Assembly (NCBI GenBank): GCA_900553635.1
Contig: USDU01000093.1
Location: forward strand, 1 to 8,722
DNA from: an uncultured Lachnospiraceae bacterium
Lineage (GTDB): Bacteria; Bacillota_A; Clostridia; Lachnospirales; Lachnospiraceae
DNA length: 8,722 nucleotides
Reading direction: 5' to 3'
Shown here: piece by piece, positions 1 to 5,889 of the stretch
Numbering within the stretch: position 1 is the first letter of the stretch
How the letters are laid out: each line of letters begins with the position of its first letter
The notes under the pieces: generated by a model
Seen by the model: the letters and a program-made list of their open reading frames with translations, nothing else
What the model was told of the DNA's origin: nothing
Databases searched by the model: none
Made by a program: the position numbers and the translations under genes

Positions 1-56
1 AAGTAAAGCTATTGTATTTCTGCATGATGGGAACATAGGGAGTCCATATAAAGGCG
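1..56. other. Left-edge sequence that does not continue the CpaF gene
   Basis: The expected CpaF residues before the histidine box (the GE-[IV]-RG region and the following helix) are not encoded in any frame here. The CpaF frame has a TAG at 36-38. Frame 2 is open from base 2 to a TGA at 71-73, and the minus strand is also open across it, but neither short peptide is recognisable. It could be the end of an inserted element, a rearrangement or assembly junction, or badly decayed cpaF sequence. The 56 bases are too short to decide. Confidence 0.5.
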
Positions 57-422
57 TTGAATACGGGGCATGACGGTTCCTTAAGCACCGGACATGCCAA
101 CAGTCCGACGGATATGTTGTCCAGGCTGGAGACCATGGTGCTGATGGGAATGGATCTGCCGCTTACGGCAGTACGGCGTCAGATTGCGTCAGGAGTGGAC
201 CTGATCGTGCATCTGGGGCGTCTCAGGGACGGCAGTCGAAAAGTGTTGGAAATTGTGGAGCTTACCGGAATGGAGCAGGGAGAGATCTGCCTGCGATCCC
301 TGTTTCACTTTGAAGAAGAGCCGGGGCAGGAAAAAGCAGAAAAGGTGGCGGGACAACTCAGGCGTACAGAAGAACTTTTGCATACGGAGAAGCTTCGGGC
401 AGCGGGAATAAGAGAAGAATAG
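57..422 (+). CDS. CpaF/TadA-family pilus assembly ATPase, C-terminal fragment (5' part missing)
   Basis: This is the C-terminal end of the secretion ATPase that powers Tad/Flp pilus assembly in the cytoplasm. It begins directly at the family's conserved histidine box (NTGHDGSLSTGHANS), followed by DMLSRLETMVLMG and the AVRRQIASGVDLIVHLGRLRDGSRKV stretch (split here only by description) that closes CpaF proteins; the last ~30 residues are a charged tail. Full CpaF proteins are roughly 380-480 residues, so the N-terminal domain and the Walker A and B motifs are absent. Reading back in frame, a TAG stop lies at 36-38 and the bases before about 45 no longer resemble CpaF, so the TTG at 57 is only the first start-like codon and is probably not a real start. 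The gene is therefore either disrupted, with its other half outside the window, or a remnant. It stops 10 bases before tadB, as the last part of the ATPase would in a tad operon. Family assignment is firm; functional status is unknown. Confidence 0.85.
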   Translation: MNTGHDGSLSTGHANSPTDMLSRLETMVLMGMDLPLTAVRRQIASGVDLIVHLGRLRDGSRKVLEIVELTGMEQGEICLRSLFHFEEEPGQEKAEKVAGQLRRTEELLHTEKLRAAGIREE

Positions 423-432
423 GAGAAAACAG

Positions 433-1170
433 ATGGATTACCGCAGATATTGTTTTCGCAGAGAAGAATATATTCGCTATGGACTGGAAGCGGCGGGGCT
501 TAGCATGGTGATTGCGTTCTGCTTCTATAATTCTCCGGTGGCGCTGATTTTGGGAATTCCGGTAGCTTTCTGGTATTTTCGGGAGAAGAGGAAAAAGCTG
601 TCGGAGCGGAGAAAGGCGGCGTTAAAGCTTCAGTTTAAGGACGCGGTGCAGGGAATGGCGGCGGCTCTGGCAGCAGGATATTCTGTAGAAAATGCAGTTC
701 GGGAAACCGGGCGGGATCTGCGAATGATTTATGAGGAAAATGCGGATATGGTGCAGGAGCTGGCAGCTATGCAGCGGCGGATGGATTCAAATCAGACGCT
801 GGAGGAAGCCATGCGGGATTTCGCGGAGCGAAGCGGAATTCCGGAAGCGGAAACCTTTGCGGAAATCTTTACGGTGGGGAAGCGAAGCGGCGGCGATCTT
901 ATCGAAATTATGGAAGACACGGCCAGAACCATAGCGCAGACAGTGGAAACAGAACGGGCGATTGCGGCGACACTGGCGTCCCGGCGCTACGAGCAGAAGA
1001 TTATGAATGGAATTCCCTTTGTGATTGTGTTGTACCTGCGGATAGGATGTCCGGGATTTATGGATCCGGTGTATGGAAATATCGTTGGAGTATGCGTGAT
1101 GACAGGCTGCCTGCTTCTGTATCTGGGCGCATGGTATCTGGGAAGGAGAATGCTGGAAATCGAGGTGTAG
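433..1170 (+). CDS. tadB: TadB-like type II secretion system F family protein
   Basis: This is an inner-membrane platform protein of the Tad pilus machine, working with TadC and the CpaF ATPase to move pilin subunits out of the membrane. It has 245 residues. Two hydrophobic stretches lie at about 17-32 and 34-48, then a basic cytoplasmic linker (EKRKKLSERRK, 51-61). The F-family core at about 66-190 includes FKDAVQGMAAALAAGYSVENA and the GKRSGGDLIEIMEDTA segment, followed by membrane segments at about 193-204 and 215-236. The PGFMDPVYGN loop before the last helix is typical of TadB. The ATG has an AGGAG site (421-425) seven bases upstream, and the gene starts 10 bases after the ATPase fragment and ends one base before the TadC-like gene, so co-translation is likely. 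TadB versus TadC is assigned by order and by the C-terminal loop; family membership is very likely. Confidence 0.88.
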   Translation: MDYRRYCFRREEYIRYGLEAAGLSMVIAFCFYNSPVALILGIPVAFWYFREKRKKLSERRKAALKLQFKDAVQGMAAALAAGYSVENAVRETGRDLRMIYEENADMVQELAAMQRRMDSNQTLEEAMRDFAERSGIPEAETFAEIFTVGKRSGGDLIEIMEDTARTIAQTVETERAIAATLASRRYEQKIMNGIPFVIVLYLRIGCPGFMDPVYGNIVGVCVMTGCLLLYLGAWYLGRRMLEIEV

Positions 1171-1171
1171 C

Positions 1172-2527
1172 ATGAAGCTGTTAGAAAAGCTTAACCGAAG
1201 GCTGCTTGGAAAAGCCGGAAATGGGTATCCCGGAAAAGAAAACGTGGCGGAAAATTTTCGGATATTACATGCGGAGAAAAATGTAGAGGGCAGATTGGAG
1301 GCGTTTTATGGAGAGAAGCTGAAGCTTCTTATACTGATTCTGGGAGCCGGCGCAGTTCTGACGGCGGCGTTCTGGGTAAATGAACGCAGCAGTATGCTTA
1401 TGGAAGAAGGGCACTTTCTTCCGCGTAAGGAAAAAACGTATACCCGGGAAATCTGGGCAGTACCCGATAAGGAATCCGGAAAAGACAGGGAAGCCATTGT
1501 GGTAGAGGTAGAACCCCAGGGGCTGACAAAAGAGCAGGTGAAGGAACTGCTGGCGGAAGAAACAGCCCGCATGGAAAACTATATTATCGGAGCGAACAGT
1601 TCCCTGCAGGAGGTGCGGACGGATCTGAATCTGATTCGGGAAATCGAGGGAACGCCAGTCACCGTGGACTGGGAGCTGGACTCCTATGAAGTGCTGAATC
1701 TGGACGGGAGTATCCGCAAGGAGAAGGTAACAGAGGAGGGCACGATTGTAAGCTTAAGAGGCCGCCTGCGATGCGAAGATCAGGAAAGCATCTACGAGGC
1801 AAATGTTCGGGTACTCCCTGAGATACTGAGCCCGGCCCGGCAGTGGACGGAGGTGCTCTCTCAGACGATTCAGAACTTTCAGGAGAAGAGCCGTCTGGAG
1901 AGTCGGAAAGAATTGCCGGAGAATGTGGATGGAATAAATCTGAACTGGAAGGAAAAGAAAAGCTCTTCCGTGGCAGTAATTCCCATTCTGACAGTTATCA
2001 GTCTGATTCTGGTATATATGGCGAAGGATCGGGAGCTTAAAAAGCTGGTGCAGGAACGGGAACTGGAGCTTCGCCGGGATTACGCACAGGTGGTGAGTAA
2101 GCTGGTGTTGCTCCTGGGAGCCGGAAGCGCGCTCCGGATGGCCTGGGAGACGATGGTGGTGGATTATCAAAAAAAACGGGAAGCGGGAGGACCGCGGCGG
2201 TATGTGTATGAGGAAATGGCGCTGGCCTGCCGGGAGATGCAGAATGGCGTTTCGGAAGGAAGGGCGTACGAGAATTTCGGACTTCGTTGTCGGCTGCCCT
2301 GTTACCTGAAGCTGGCCGCACTGCTGGAACAAAATTTGAAGAAAGGAAACAGAGGGTTAAGCGGTCTGTTAAGAGAAGAGGTGGCAGAAGCCTTTGAACA
2401 GCGGAAAGAGCTGGCGCGTGAGCAGGGTGAAAAGGCGGCCACCAGGTTACTTTTTCCCATGGTGTTGACGCTGGCGGTGGTGATGCTTCTTGTGCTTGTG
2501 CCTGCGGGAATGTCGATGCAGATGTAA
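1172..2527 (+). CDS. TadC-like type II secretion system F family protein with a large extracytoplasmic insertion
   Basis: This is the second platform protein of the pilus machine, 451 residues. It has membrane segments at about 50-69 (LKLLILILGAGAVLTAAFWV), 267-284 and 425-444. The F-family core lies between the last two, with the pattern RRDYAQVVSKLVLLLGAGSA followed by a later CREMQNGVSEGRAYENFG stretch, and the ending KAATRLLFPMVLTLAVVMLL is characteristic of TadC. Residues 70-266 form an extra soluble domain, which by topology would face outside. It is rich in E, K and R, contains EVEPQGLTKEQVKELL, and resembles no domain I know. TadC proteins of Gram-negative bacteria are usually near 300 residues, so this insertion accounts for the extra length. 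The ATG follows the tadB stop by one base, with GAGGTG just upstream inside tadB, and the gene ends 15 bases before the pilin. The F-family assignment is confident; the role of the insertion is unknown. Confidence 0.85.
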   Translation: MKLLEKLNRRLLGKAGNGYPGKENVAENFRILHAEKNVEGRLEAFYGEKLKLLILILGAGAVLTAAFWVNERSSMLMEEGHFLPRKEKTYTREIWAVPDKESGKDREAIVVEVEPQGLTKEQVKELLAEETARMENYIIGANSSLQEVRTDLNLIREIEGTPVTVDWELDSYEVLNLDGSIRKEKVTEEGTIVSLRGRLRCEDQESIYEANVRVLPEILSPARQWTEVLSQTIQNFQEKSRLESRKELPENVDGINLNWKEKKSSSVAVIPILTVISLILVYMAKDRELKKLVQERELELRRDYAQVVSKLVLLLGAGSALRMAWETMVVDYQKKREAGGPRRYVYEEMALACREMQNGVSEGRAYENFGLRCRLPCYLKLAALLEQNLKKGNRGLSGLLREEVAEAFEQRKELAREQGEKAATRLLFPMVLTLAVVMLLVLVPAGMSMQM

Positions 2528-2534
2528 AAGGAGG
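2528..2534 (+). promoter_or_regulatory. Strong ribosome binding site of the Flp1-like pilin
   Basis: AAGGAGG lies eight bases before ATG 2543. It is the strongest site in the operon, fitting a major subunit needed in many copies, and it supports the short ORF as a real gene and ATG 2543 over ATG 2546. Confidence 0.75.
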
Positions 2535-2542
2535 AAAGTAAA

Positions 2543-2722
2543 ATGATGAGATTAAAACAGGGATGGAAAAATCTGTGGGAGGATCAGAGAGGAATCGGAA
2601 CGGTGGAAATGATATTGATTCTGGTGGTTTTGATTGCGCTGGTACTGATTTTTAAGAGTAAGCTGACTTCCCTGGTAAATGAGATTTTTGACAAGATCAC
2701 AAAACAAAGCCGTCTGGTATAA
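2543..2722 (+). CDS. Flp1-like type IVb pilin, 59 residues
   Basis: This is a small pilin subunit, likely the main building block of the pilus. It begins MMRLKQGWKNLWEDQRG and then IGTVEMILILVVLIALVLIFK. The type IVb cleavage pattern is clear: Gly17 followed by mature IGTVE with glutamate at position +5, then a ~20-residue hydrophobic helix and a short polar tail ending KITKQSRLV. The mature protein would be only 42 residues, in the usual range for Flp pilins. Flp pilins often have Glu-Tyr at +5/+6; here it is Glu-Met, as in Flp1-like proteins of Clostridia. An ideal AAGGAGG site precedes it. The A24 peptidase at 5050-5466 is the expected processing enzyme. It sits between the TadC-like and DUF5702-like genes, with six bases to the next start. 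The family name is from memory of the pattern, with no search done. Confidence 0.88.
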   Translation: MMRLKQGWKNLWEDQRGIGTVEMILILVVLIALVLIFKSKLTSLVNEIFDKITKQSRLV

Positions 2723-2728
2723 AAAGAG

Positions 2729-4120
2729 ATGAAAAAACGGGGAGAAATTACCGTTTTTCTGAGTCTGATGCTGTCCGTACTGCTGTTTTTCTTTCAGGCT
2801 CTGTTTCAGTCTGCGGAAAATGCCCTGTTTCGAAGCCAGATGGAGGAGGCGCTGGAACTCAGTGAGTATTCAGTGCTTTCGGAATATCACAGGGAGCTTT
2901 GGAAGAGGTATGAACTGTTTTATCTGGATCTGAGCTATGGGGGCGGAGCGGAGAAGACGGAGTATCTGGAGCAGCGGGCAGAGGAATTCCTGAATCTGAA
3001 TTTGAAGCCGGGAAAGGTGAAGGCTCTTGAAACCTGGGATTATGCAAGGGCCACTGATGGACGCGGAGAGGCGTATTATGAGCAGGCGGTGTCTGTAATG
3101 AAGGCAAAGAGGGGAGCATCTATTCTGGAAAGCTTTCAGGAGTATGCGGAATACGTACGGCAGGCTGCCGAGCAGGAGGAAAACTACCGGGAAGCGGACG
3201 ACAGGGAAAGCAGGAATCTGGAAGAACTCAGCCGACGCCGGGAAGAAGAGGAAGAGGAAGGTACGCCAAATCCGGCGGAGCAGACAGAACGGTTAAAGGG
3301 GGGAAGTATCCTGCATCTGATTCTTAAAGATCCGGGAAGCGTATCCGGGAAACGCGCGGAGCTGGCCGGGGTTCCATCAGACCGGATGCTGCTTACGGGC
3401 TCCGGTGCAAGAGGAAAAAACGCATATGGAGTCTTGAATGACGCCTGGTTTCTGGCGTATCTGCTGGAACATTTTGGAAATGCGGCAGCTTGCCTTACAG
3501 GAGAAAAGGAGGGTGGGCCGTGGCTTGATTATCAGCTGGAATATCTTATTGCAGGCCGGGATTCGGATATTGCCAATCTGGAAGCGGTATGTGGAAGGTT
3601 ATTGGCTATCCGGGAAGGAATGAACTATGCGTATCTGCTTACAGATTCCGCAAAGGTGGCGGAATGTACCACTATGGCTACGCTGCTGGTAGGAGCGACA
3701 CTGATACCGGGGCTGGTAGAGGCGGTAAAGCAGATGCTGCTTCTGGCGTGGGCTTTTGCGGAAAGTGTTCTGGATCTGAGACTGTTGCTGAACGGAAAGC
3801 GGGTAGCATTCCGGAAAGATGCATCGACCTGGAAAATATCGCTGAGTAACGCATTGGAGCTGGGTGATTTATCCGGAATGGACGATAACGAGGATGCGGA
3901 CGGACTGCTGTACCGGGATTATCTTGGAATCTTACTGACGTTGACCGGGCGGGAAAAGAAAAGTATGCGAAGTCTCGATGTGATCGAGGGCGCGGTGCGG
4001 GAAGCATCCGGCGGTCAGTGGTTTTATGTGGATCAGTGTATTGACTCCTTTCGGCTGCGGACCATATGCATGAAAGGGCAGGAGTATATGGCAGAGCGCC
4101 AATTTTGCTATGAATGGTAA
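2729..4120 (+). CDS. DUF5702-like pilus-associated membrane protein
   Basis: This 463-residue protein is of a kind found in Tad clusters of Clostridia, probably filling the role of TadG/TadF-type minor pilus components. It starts MKKRGEITVFLSLMLSVLLFFF: a short basic leader, Gly5, then a hydrophobic helix to about residue 28. This looks like the TadE leader (RGS-x-TVE) but with Phe in place of Glu at +5. Residues 145-180 are highly charged, with a run of glutamates, possibly coiled coil. The segment LDYQLEYLIAGRDSDIANL (267-285), followed by LLAIREGMNYAYLLTD, is the part I associate with DUF5702. A second hydrophobic stretch covers about 313-349. Position 2729 is the only sensible start because a stop lies three codons upstream. 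Its ribosome site is poor, so translation is probably coupled to the pilin six bases before. The function is inferred from context; the DUF number is moderately sure. Confidence 0.75.
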   Translation: MKKRGEITVFLSLMLSVLLFFFQALFQSAENALFRSQMEEALELSEYSVLSEYHRELWKRYELFYLDLSYGGGAEKTEYLEQRAEEFLNLNLKPGKVKALETWDYARATDGRGEAYYEQAVSVMKAKRGASILESFQEYAEYVRQAAEQEENYREADDRESRNLEELSRRREEEEEEGTPNPAEQTERLKGGSILHLILKDPGSVSGKRAELAGVPSDRMLLTGSGARGKNAYGVLNDAWFLAYLLEHFGNAAACLTGEKEGGPWLDYQLEYLIAGRDSDIANLEAVCGRLLAIREGMNYAYLLTDSAKVAECTTMATLLVGATLIPGLVEAVKQMLLLAWAFAESVLDLRLLLNGKRVAFRKDASTWKISLSNALELGDLSGMDDNEDADGLLYRDYLGILLTLTGREKKSMRSLDVIEGAVREASGGQWFYVDQCIDSFRLRTICMKGQEYMAERQFCYEW

Positions 4121-4131
4121 CAGAGAGAAAA

Positions 4132-4285
4132 GGGAGGTGTACCGGGATGTTCTTTCGTACAGAGATATGTCTGATTAAATTCAAAGCTCTCCAGGCAGTG
4201 GACGACGGCGGAACTGTTATTCTTGTAAATTCTGACAAATCTGTTTCTTACTCTGAGCGCGGAAGAACATCCCGGTGCATCTTCC
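4132..4285 (+). promoter_or_regulatory. Long inverted repeat enclosing the tadE ribosome site and start codon
   Basis: Bases 4132-4158 pair with 4259-4285 without a single mismatch or bulge: 22 Watson-Crick and 5 G-U pairs, with a 13-bp perfect core (4141-4153 with 4264-4276). Inside, CAGAG 4160-4164 can pair with CTCTG 4251-4255, and 4163-4175 is also similar to the reverse complement of about 4228-4240. The 5' arm holds the GGGAGG ribosome site (4132-4137) and ATG 4147, so in mRNA the structure would hide both. The span also encodes the unusual N-terminal leader of the TadE-like protein. It could be a translation control structure, a small inverted-repeat insertion, or an inverted duplication. 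The pairing is seen directly; the function is inference. Confidence 0.7.
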
Positions 4286-5046
4286 GGAATAAGGGCAGCA
4301 TGACCGTGGAAGCGGCTCTGGTTTTTCCGATTTTTCTGCTGGCTGTGACGGCGTTTCTTTATCTTCTGGTTCTGACGCAGCTGAAGATAGAGACGGGAGG
4401 AAGTCTGACGGATGCGGGAAAGGATTTGGCAGTGCTGGCGGAATATTCGGACACAGCCGGAGGCATGGGATCGACTGCAGCGGTTATACTATATGGAAAA
4501 CAGGAGGTAAAGGCAGCTCTCTCCGGGAAAGTGGCGGCTGCTGTCTTAAAGGACGGAGCGGATGGACTATCTCTGCTTGGAAGCAGTTGGGATCCGGAAA
4601 AGTCCCTGATTACTCTGGAAATCTCCGGACAGGCTGTATTCCCGCCGGGAATTTCATGGTTTCATCCGGTTCAGATTCGGCAGAAACGGGTAGTACGGGG
4701 CTGGACAGGCTTTGGCGGACGGGAACGGTCGTCGAATAGTGAGAAAGAAGAAGTGGTATATGTAACGGATTACGGGACTGTCTACCATCGGGAACTGAGC
4801 TGCCGCTATCTGAAGCTGTCTATCCGACAGAGCGGACTTTCGGAAGTGGCGGATCTGAGAAATGAATCCGGCGGAAAGTATTATCCCTGTGAAAAATGCT
4901 GGAAGGAAGGAGCGGATCCTGTGTTTCTGACAGACGACGGCACGCGGTATCATCAGAGCCTGAACTGTTCGGCGATGGTACGCGGAATTCATACAATTCC
5001 GCTTTCAGAAACGATGCTGCCGCCCTGTTCCGTATGCGGAGGTTAA
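4147..5046 (+). CDS. TadE-like pseudopilin with long leader and twin Cys-rich C-terminal modules
   Basis: This is a membrane-anchored pseudopilin-type component of the pilus. From ATG 4147 it has 299 residues. An unusually long 50-residue leader ends RNKG, followed by SMTVEAALVFPIFLLAVTAF, with Glu at +5 after Gly50 and a helix to about residue 76. The extracytoplasmic part ends in two related modules. The first (204-252) has TDYGTVYHRELSC and later PCEKC, with candidate ligands His214, Cys219, Cys248 and Cys251. The second (259-298) has TDDGTRYHQSLNC and PCSVC, with His269, Cys274, Cys294 and Cys297. These look like small metal-binding knuckles, which is unusual for TadE. The start was chosen for its GGGAGG site nine bases upstream; an in-frame ATG at 4114 overlaps the previous gene's stop (ATGGTAA) but has no ribosome site, and could serve as a coupled start. 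The leader lies within the long inverted repeat 4132-4285. The A24 peptidase gene follows by three bases. Confidence 0.82.
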   Translation: MFFRTEICLIKFKALQAVDDGGTVILVNSDKSVSYSERGRTSRCIFRNKGSMTVEAALVFPIFLLAVTAFLYLLVLTQLKIETGGSLTDAGKDLAVLAEYSDTAGGMGSTAAVILYGKQEVKAALSGKVAAAVLKDGADGLSLLGSSWDPEKSLITLEISGQAVFPPGISWFHPVQIRQKRVVRGWTGFGGRERSSNSEKEEVVYVTDYGTVYHRELSCRYLKLSIRQSGLSEVADLRNESGGKYYPCEKCWKEGADPVFLTDDGTRYHQSLNCSAMVRGIHTIPLSETMLPPCSVCGG

Positions 5047-5049
5047 AAA

Positions 5050-5466
5050 ATGTGGAAGGAATATTATGTGGCGGTGCTGTTGCTGGTGAACGGTATATGG
5101 GACTTTAAGCGGCGGGAAGTCTGTATCCCGGTGATCCTGCTTTCAATGGTTGTGGGACTGGCAGTAAATGTTCGATTTCGGGAGCTGTCTGCGGTTGAAA
5201 TACTGGGCGGACTGGGAATAGGAGTCGTGATGGTGATCCTGTCTTTTCTTACGAAGGGAGCCATCGGGATGGGAGACGGCTGGCTTTTGTGCGCCACAGG
5301 CATGTTCCTTGGCGCGTCGGGGAATTTTGAACTGTTACTGACAGGAGCGCTAATCTGTGCGGCAGCGCTTGGAATCGGACTGCTTCTGGGTAAGGTACAT
5401 TGGAAAGATTCGTTTCCGTTTGCGCCGTTTCTGTGTCTGGCGCAGTTCTGGAGGATGTTTCTATGA
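5050..5466 (+). CDS. A24 family prepilin peptidase (TadV/CpaA type)
   Basis: This is an integral membrane aspartyl peptidase that removes the leader peptides of the pilin and pseudopilins encoded around it. It has 138 residues, close to the usual 140-170 for CpaA/TadV. The catalytic aspartates are visible: Asp18 in GIWDFKRREVCIP and Asp76 in the GxGD motif (IGMGDGW). Hydrophobic segments fall at about 4-16, 26-40, 49-66, 77-88, 93-113 and 122-137. It lacks the N-methyltransferase region of the longer PilD enzymes, as expected for the Tad type. A GGAGG site (5038-5042), lying over the end of the first tadE, supports ATG 5050. Its stop overlaps the start of the next gene by four bases (ATGA). 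Confidence 0.92.
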   Translation: MWKEYYVAVLLLVNGIWDFKRREVCIPVILLSMVVGLAVNVRFRELSAVEILGGLGIGVVMVILSFLTKGAIGMGDGWLLCATGMFLGASGNFELLLTGALICAAALGIGLLLGKVHWKDSFPFAPFLCLAQFWRMFL

Positions 5467-5885
5467 ACGCAGGGTGGAAAAGAGGAAGTTTTACGGTGGA
5501 AGCCTCGATTCTGATGCCGTTTTTGATGTGGATTATTTTCGTGATGCTATGCCTGGGGCTGTTCTGGCATGATCGGAGTGTACTTTCTGCCTGCGCCTCG
5601 GAACTGGCAGGCAAAGGAGCGGCGCGGAAATATGAAACGGAAGCACATCTGGAAAGCTGGCTTTCCACAGAGGCGTCCGCTCTTGTAGAGGATCGTCTTT
5701 ATCTTCTGAAGGTAACTGACATAACGGTGAAGGTGACGGCTGAACAGGTAACAGTGGCTTATGCGGGAAGCAGTCCGGTTCTGGGCGGACTGCAAACGAA
5801 GGAGCAGGAAAAATCCGGACGGAAAAATCCGGTCAACCTTCTTCGAAAAACCAGACTTTTAAAGGAACTGGCAGGAAAGGTGTGA
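5463..5885 (+). CDS. TadE-like pseudopilin (second copy, short)
   Basis: This 140-residue pseudopilin has a short leader MNAGWKRG, then SFTVEASILMPFLMWIIFVM: cleavage would be after Gly8, with Glu13 at +5, and the helix extends to about residue 34. The rest is a soluble domain rich in Ala, Glu and Lys (RSVLSACASELAGKGAARKY and onward) with a basic end. In other Tad systems TadE, TadF and TadG-like proteins form minor tip or priming subunits; the same is likely here. A longer reading frame back to 5400 exists, but ATG 5463 has a GGAGG site (5450-5454) eight bases upstream, overlaps the peptidase stop as ATGA, and gives the expected short leader. The next gene begins four bases after it. Confidence 0.85.
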   Translation: MNAGWKRGSFTVEASILMPFLMWIIFVMLCLGLFWHDRSVLSACASELAGKGAARKYETEAHLESWLSTEASALVEDRLYLLKVTDITVKVTAEQVTVAYAGSSPVLGGLQTKEQEKSGRKNPVNLLRKTRLLKELAGKV

Positions 5886-5889
5886 AGAA

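Noticed and set aside
1..60. Group II intron 3' end as the cause of the cpaF break
   Set aside because: No domain V-like hairpin is visible in the available bases, so there is no positive evidence for an intron.
2..73. Open frame 2 at the left edge as the end of a separate gene
   Set aside because: Only 24 codues... codons long, no recognisable motif, and the minus strand is equally open; kept only as unexplained edge sequence.
1754..2332. 192-residue minus-strand reading frame
   Set aside because: It is a mirror of the TadC-like gene; the composition is rich in His, Pro and Gln and no family features are visible.
4114..4146. Upstream in-frame ATG 4114 as the start of the first tadE
   Set aside because: It has no ribosome site, whereas ATG 4147 has GGGAGG at good spacing. 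Kept only as a possible coupled start because it overlaps the previous stop.
3678..4238. 186-residue minus-strand reading frame
   Set aside because: It lies opposite the DUF5702-like and tadE genes, has proline- and serine-rich shadow composition and no ribosome site.
5400..5462. Longer N terminus for the second TadE from ATG 5400
   Set aside because: It would overlap the peptidase gene by 67 bases and give an atypical leader. ATG 5463 has GGAGG, an ATGA overlap and a standard eight-residue leader.
5807..5832. Tandem GGAAAAATCCGG repeat (12 bases, period 14)
   Set aside because: Only two copies, in different reading frames within the TadE tail; most likely chance or minor slippage.
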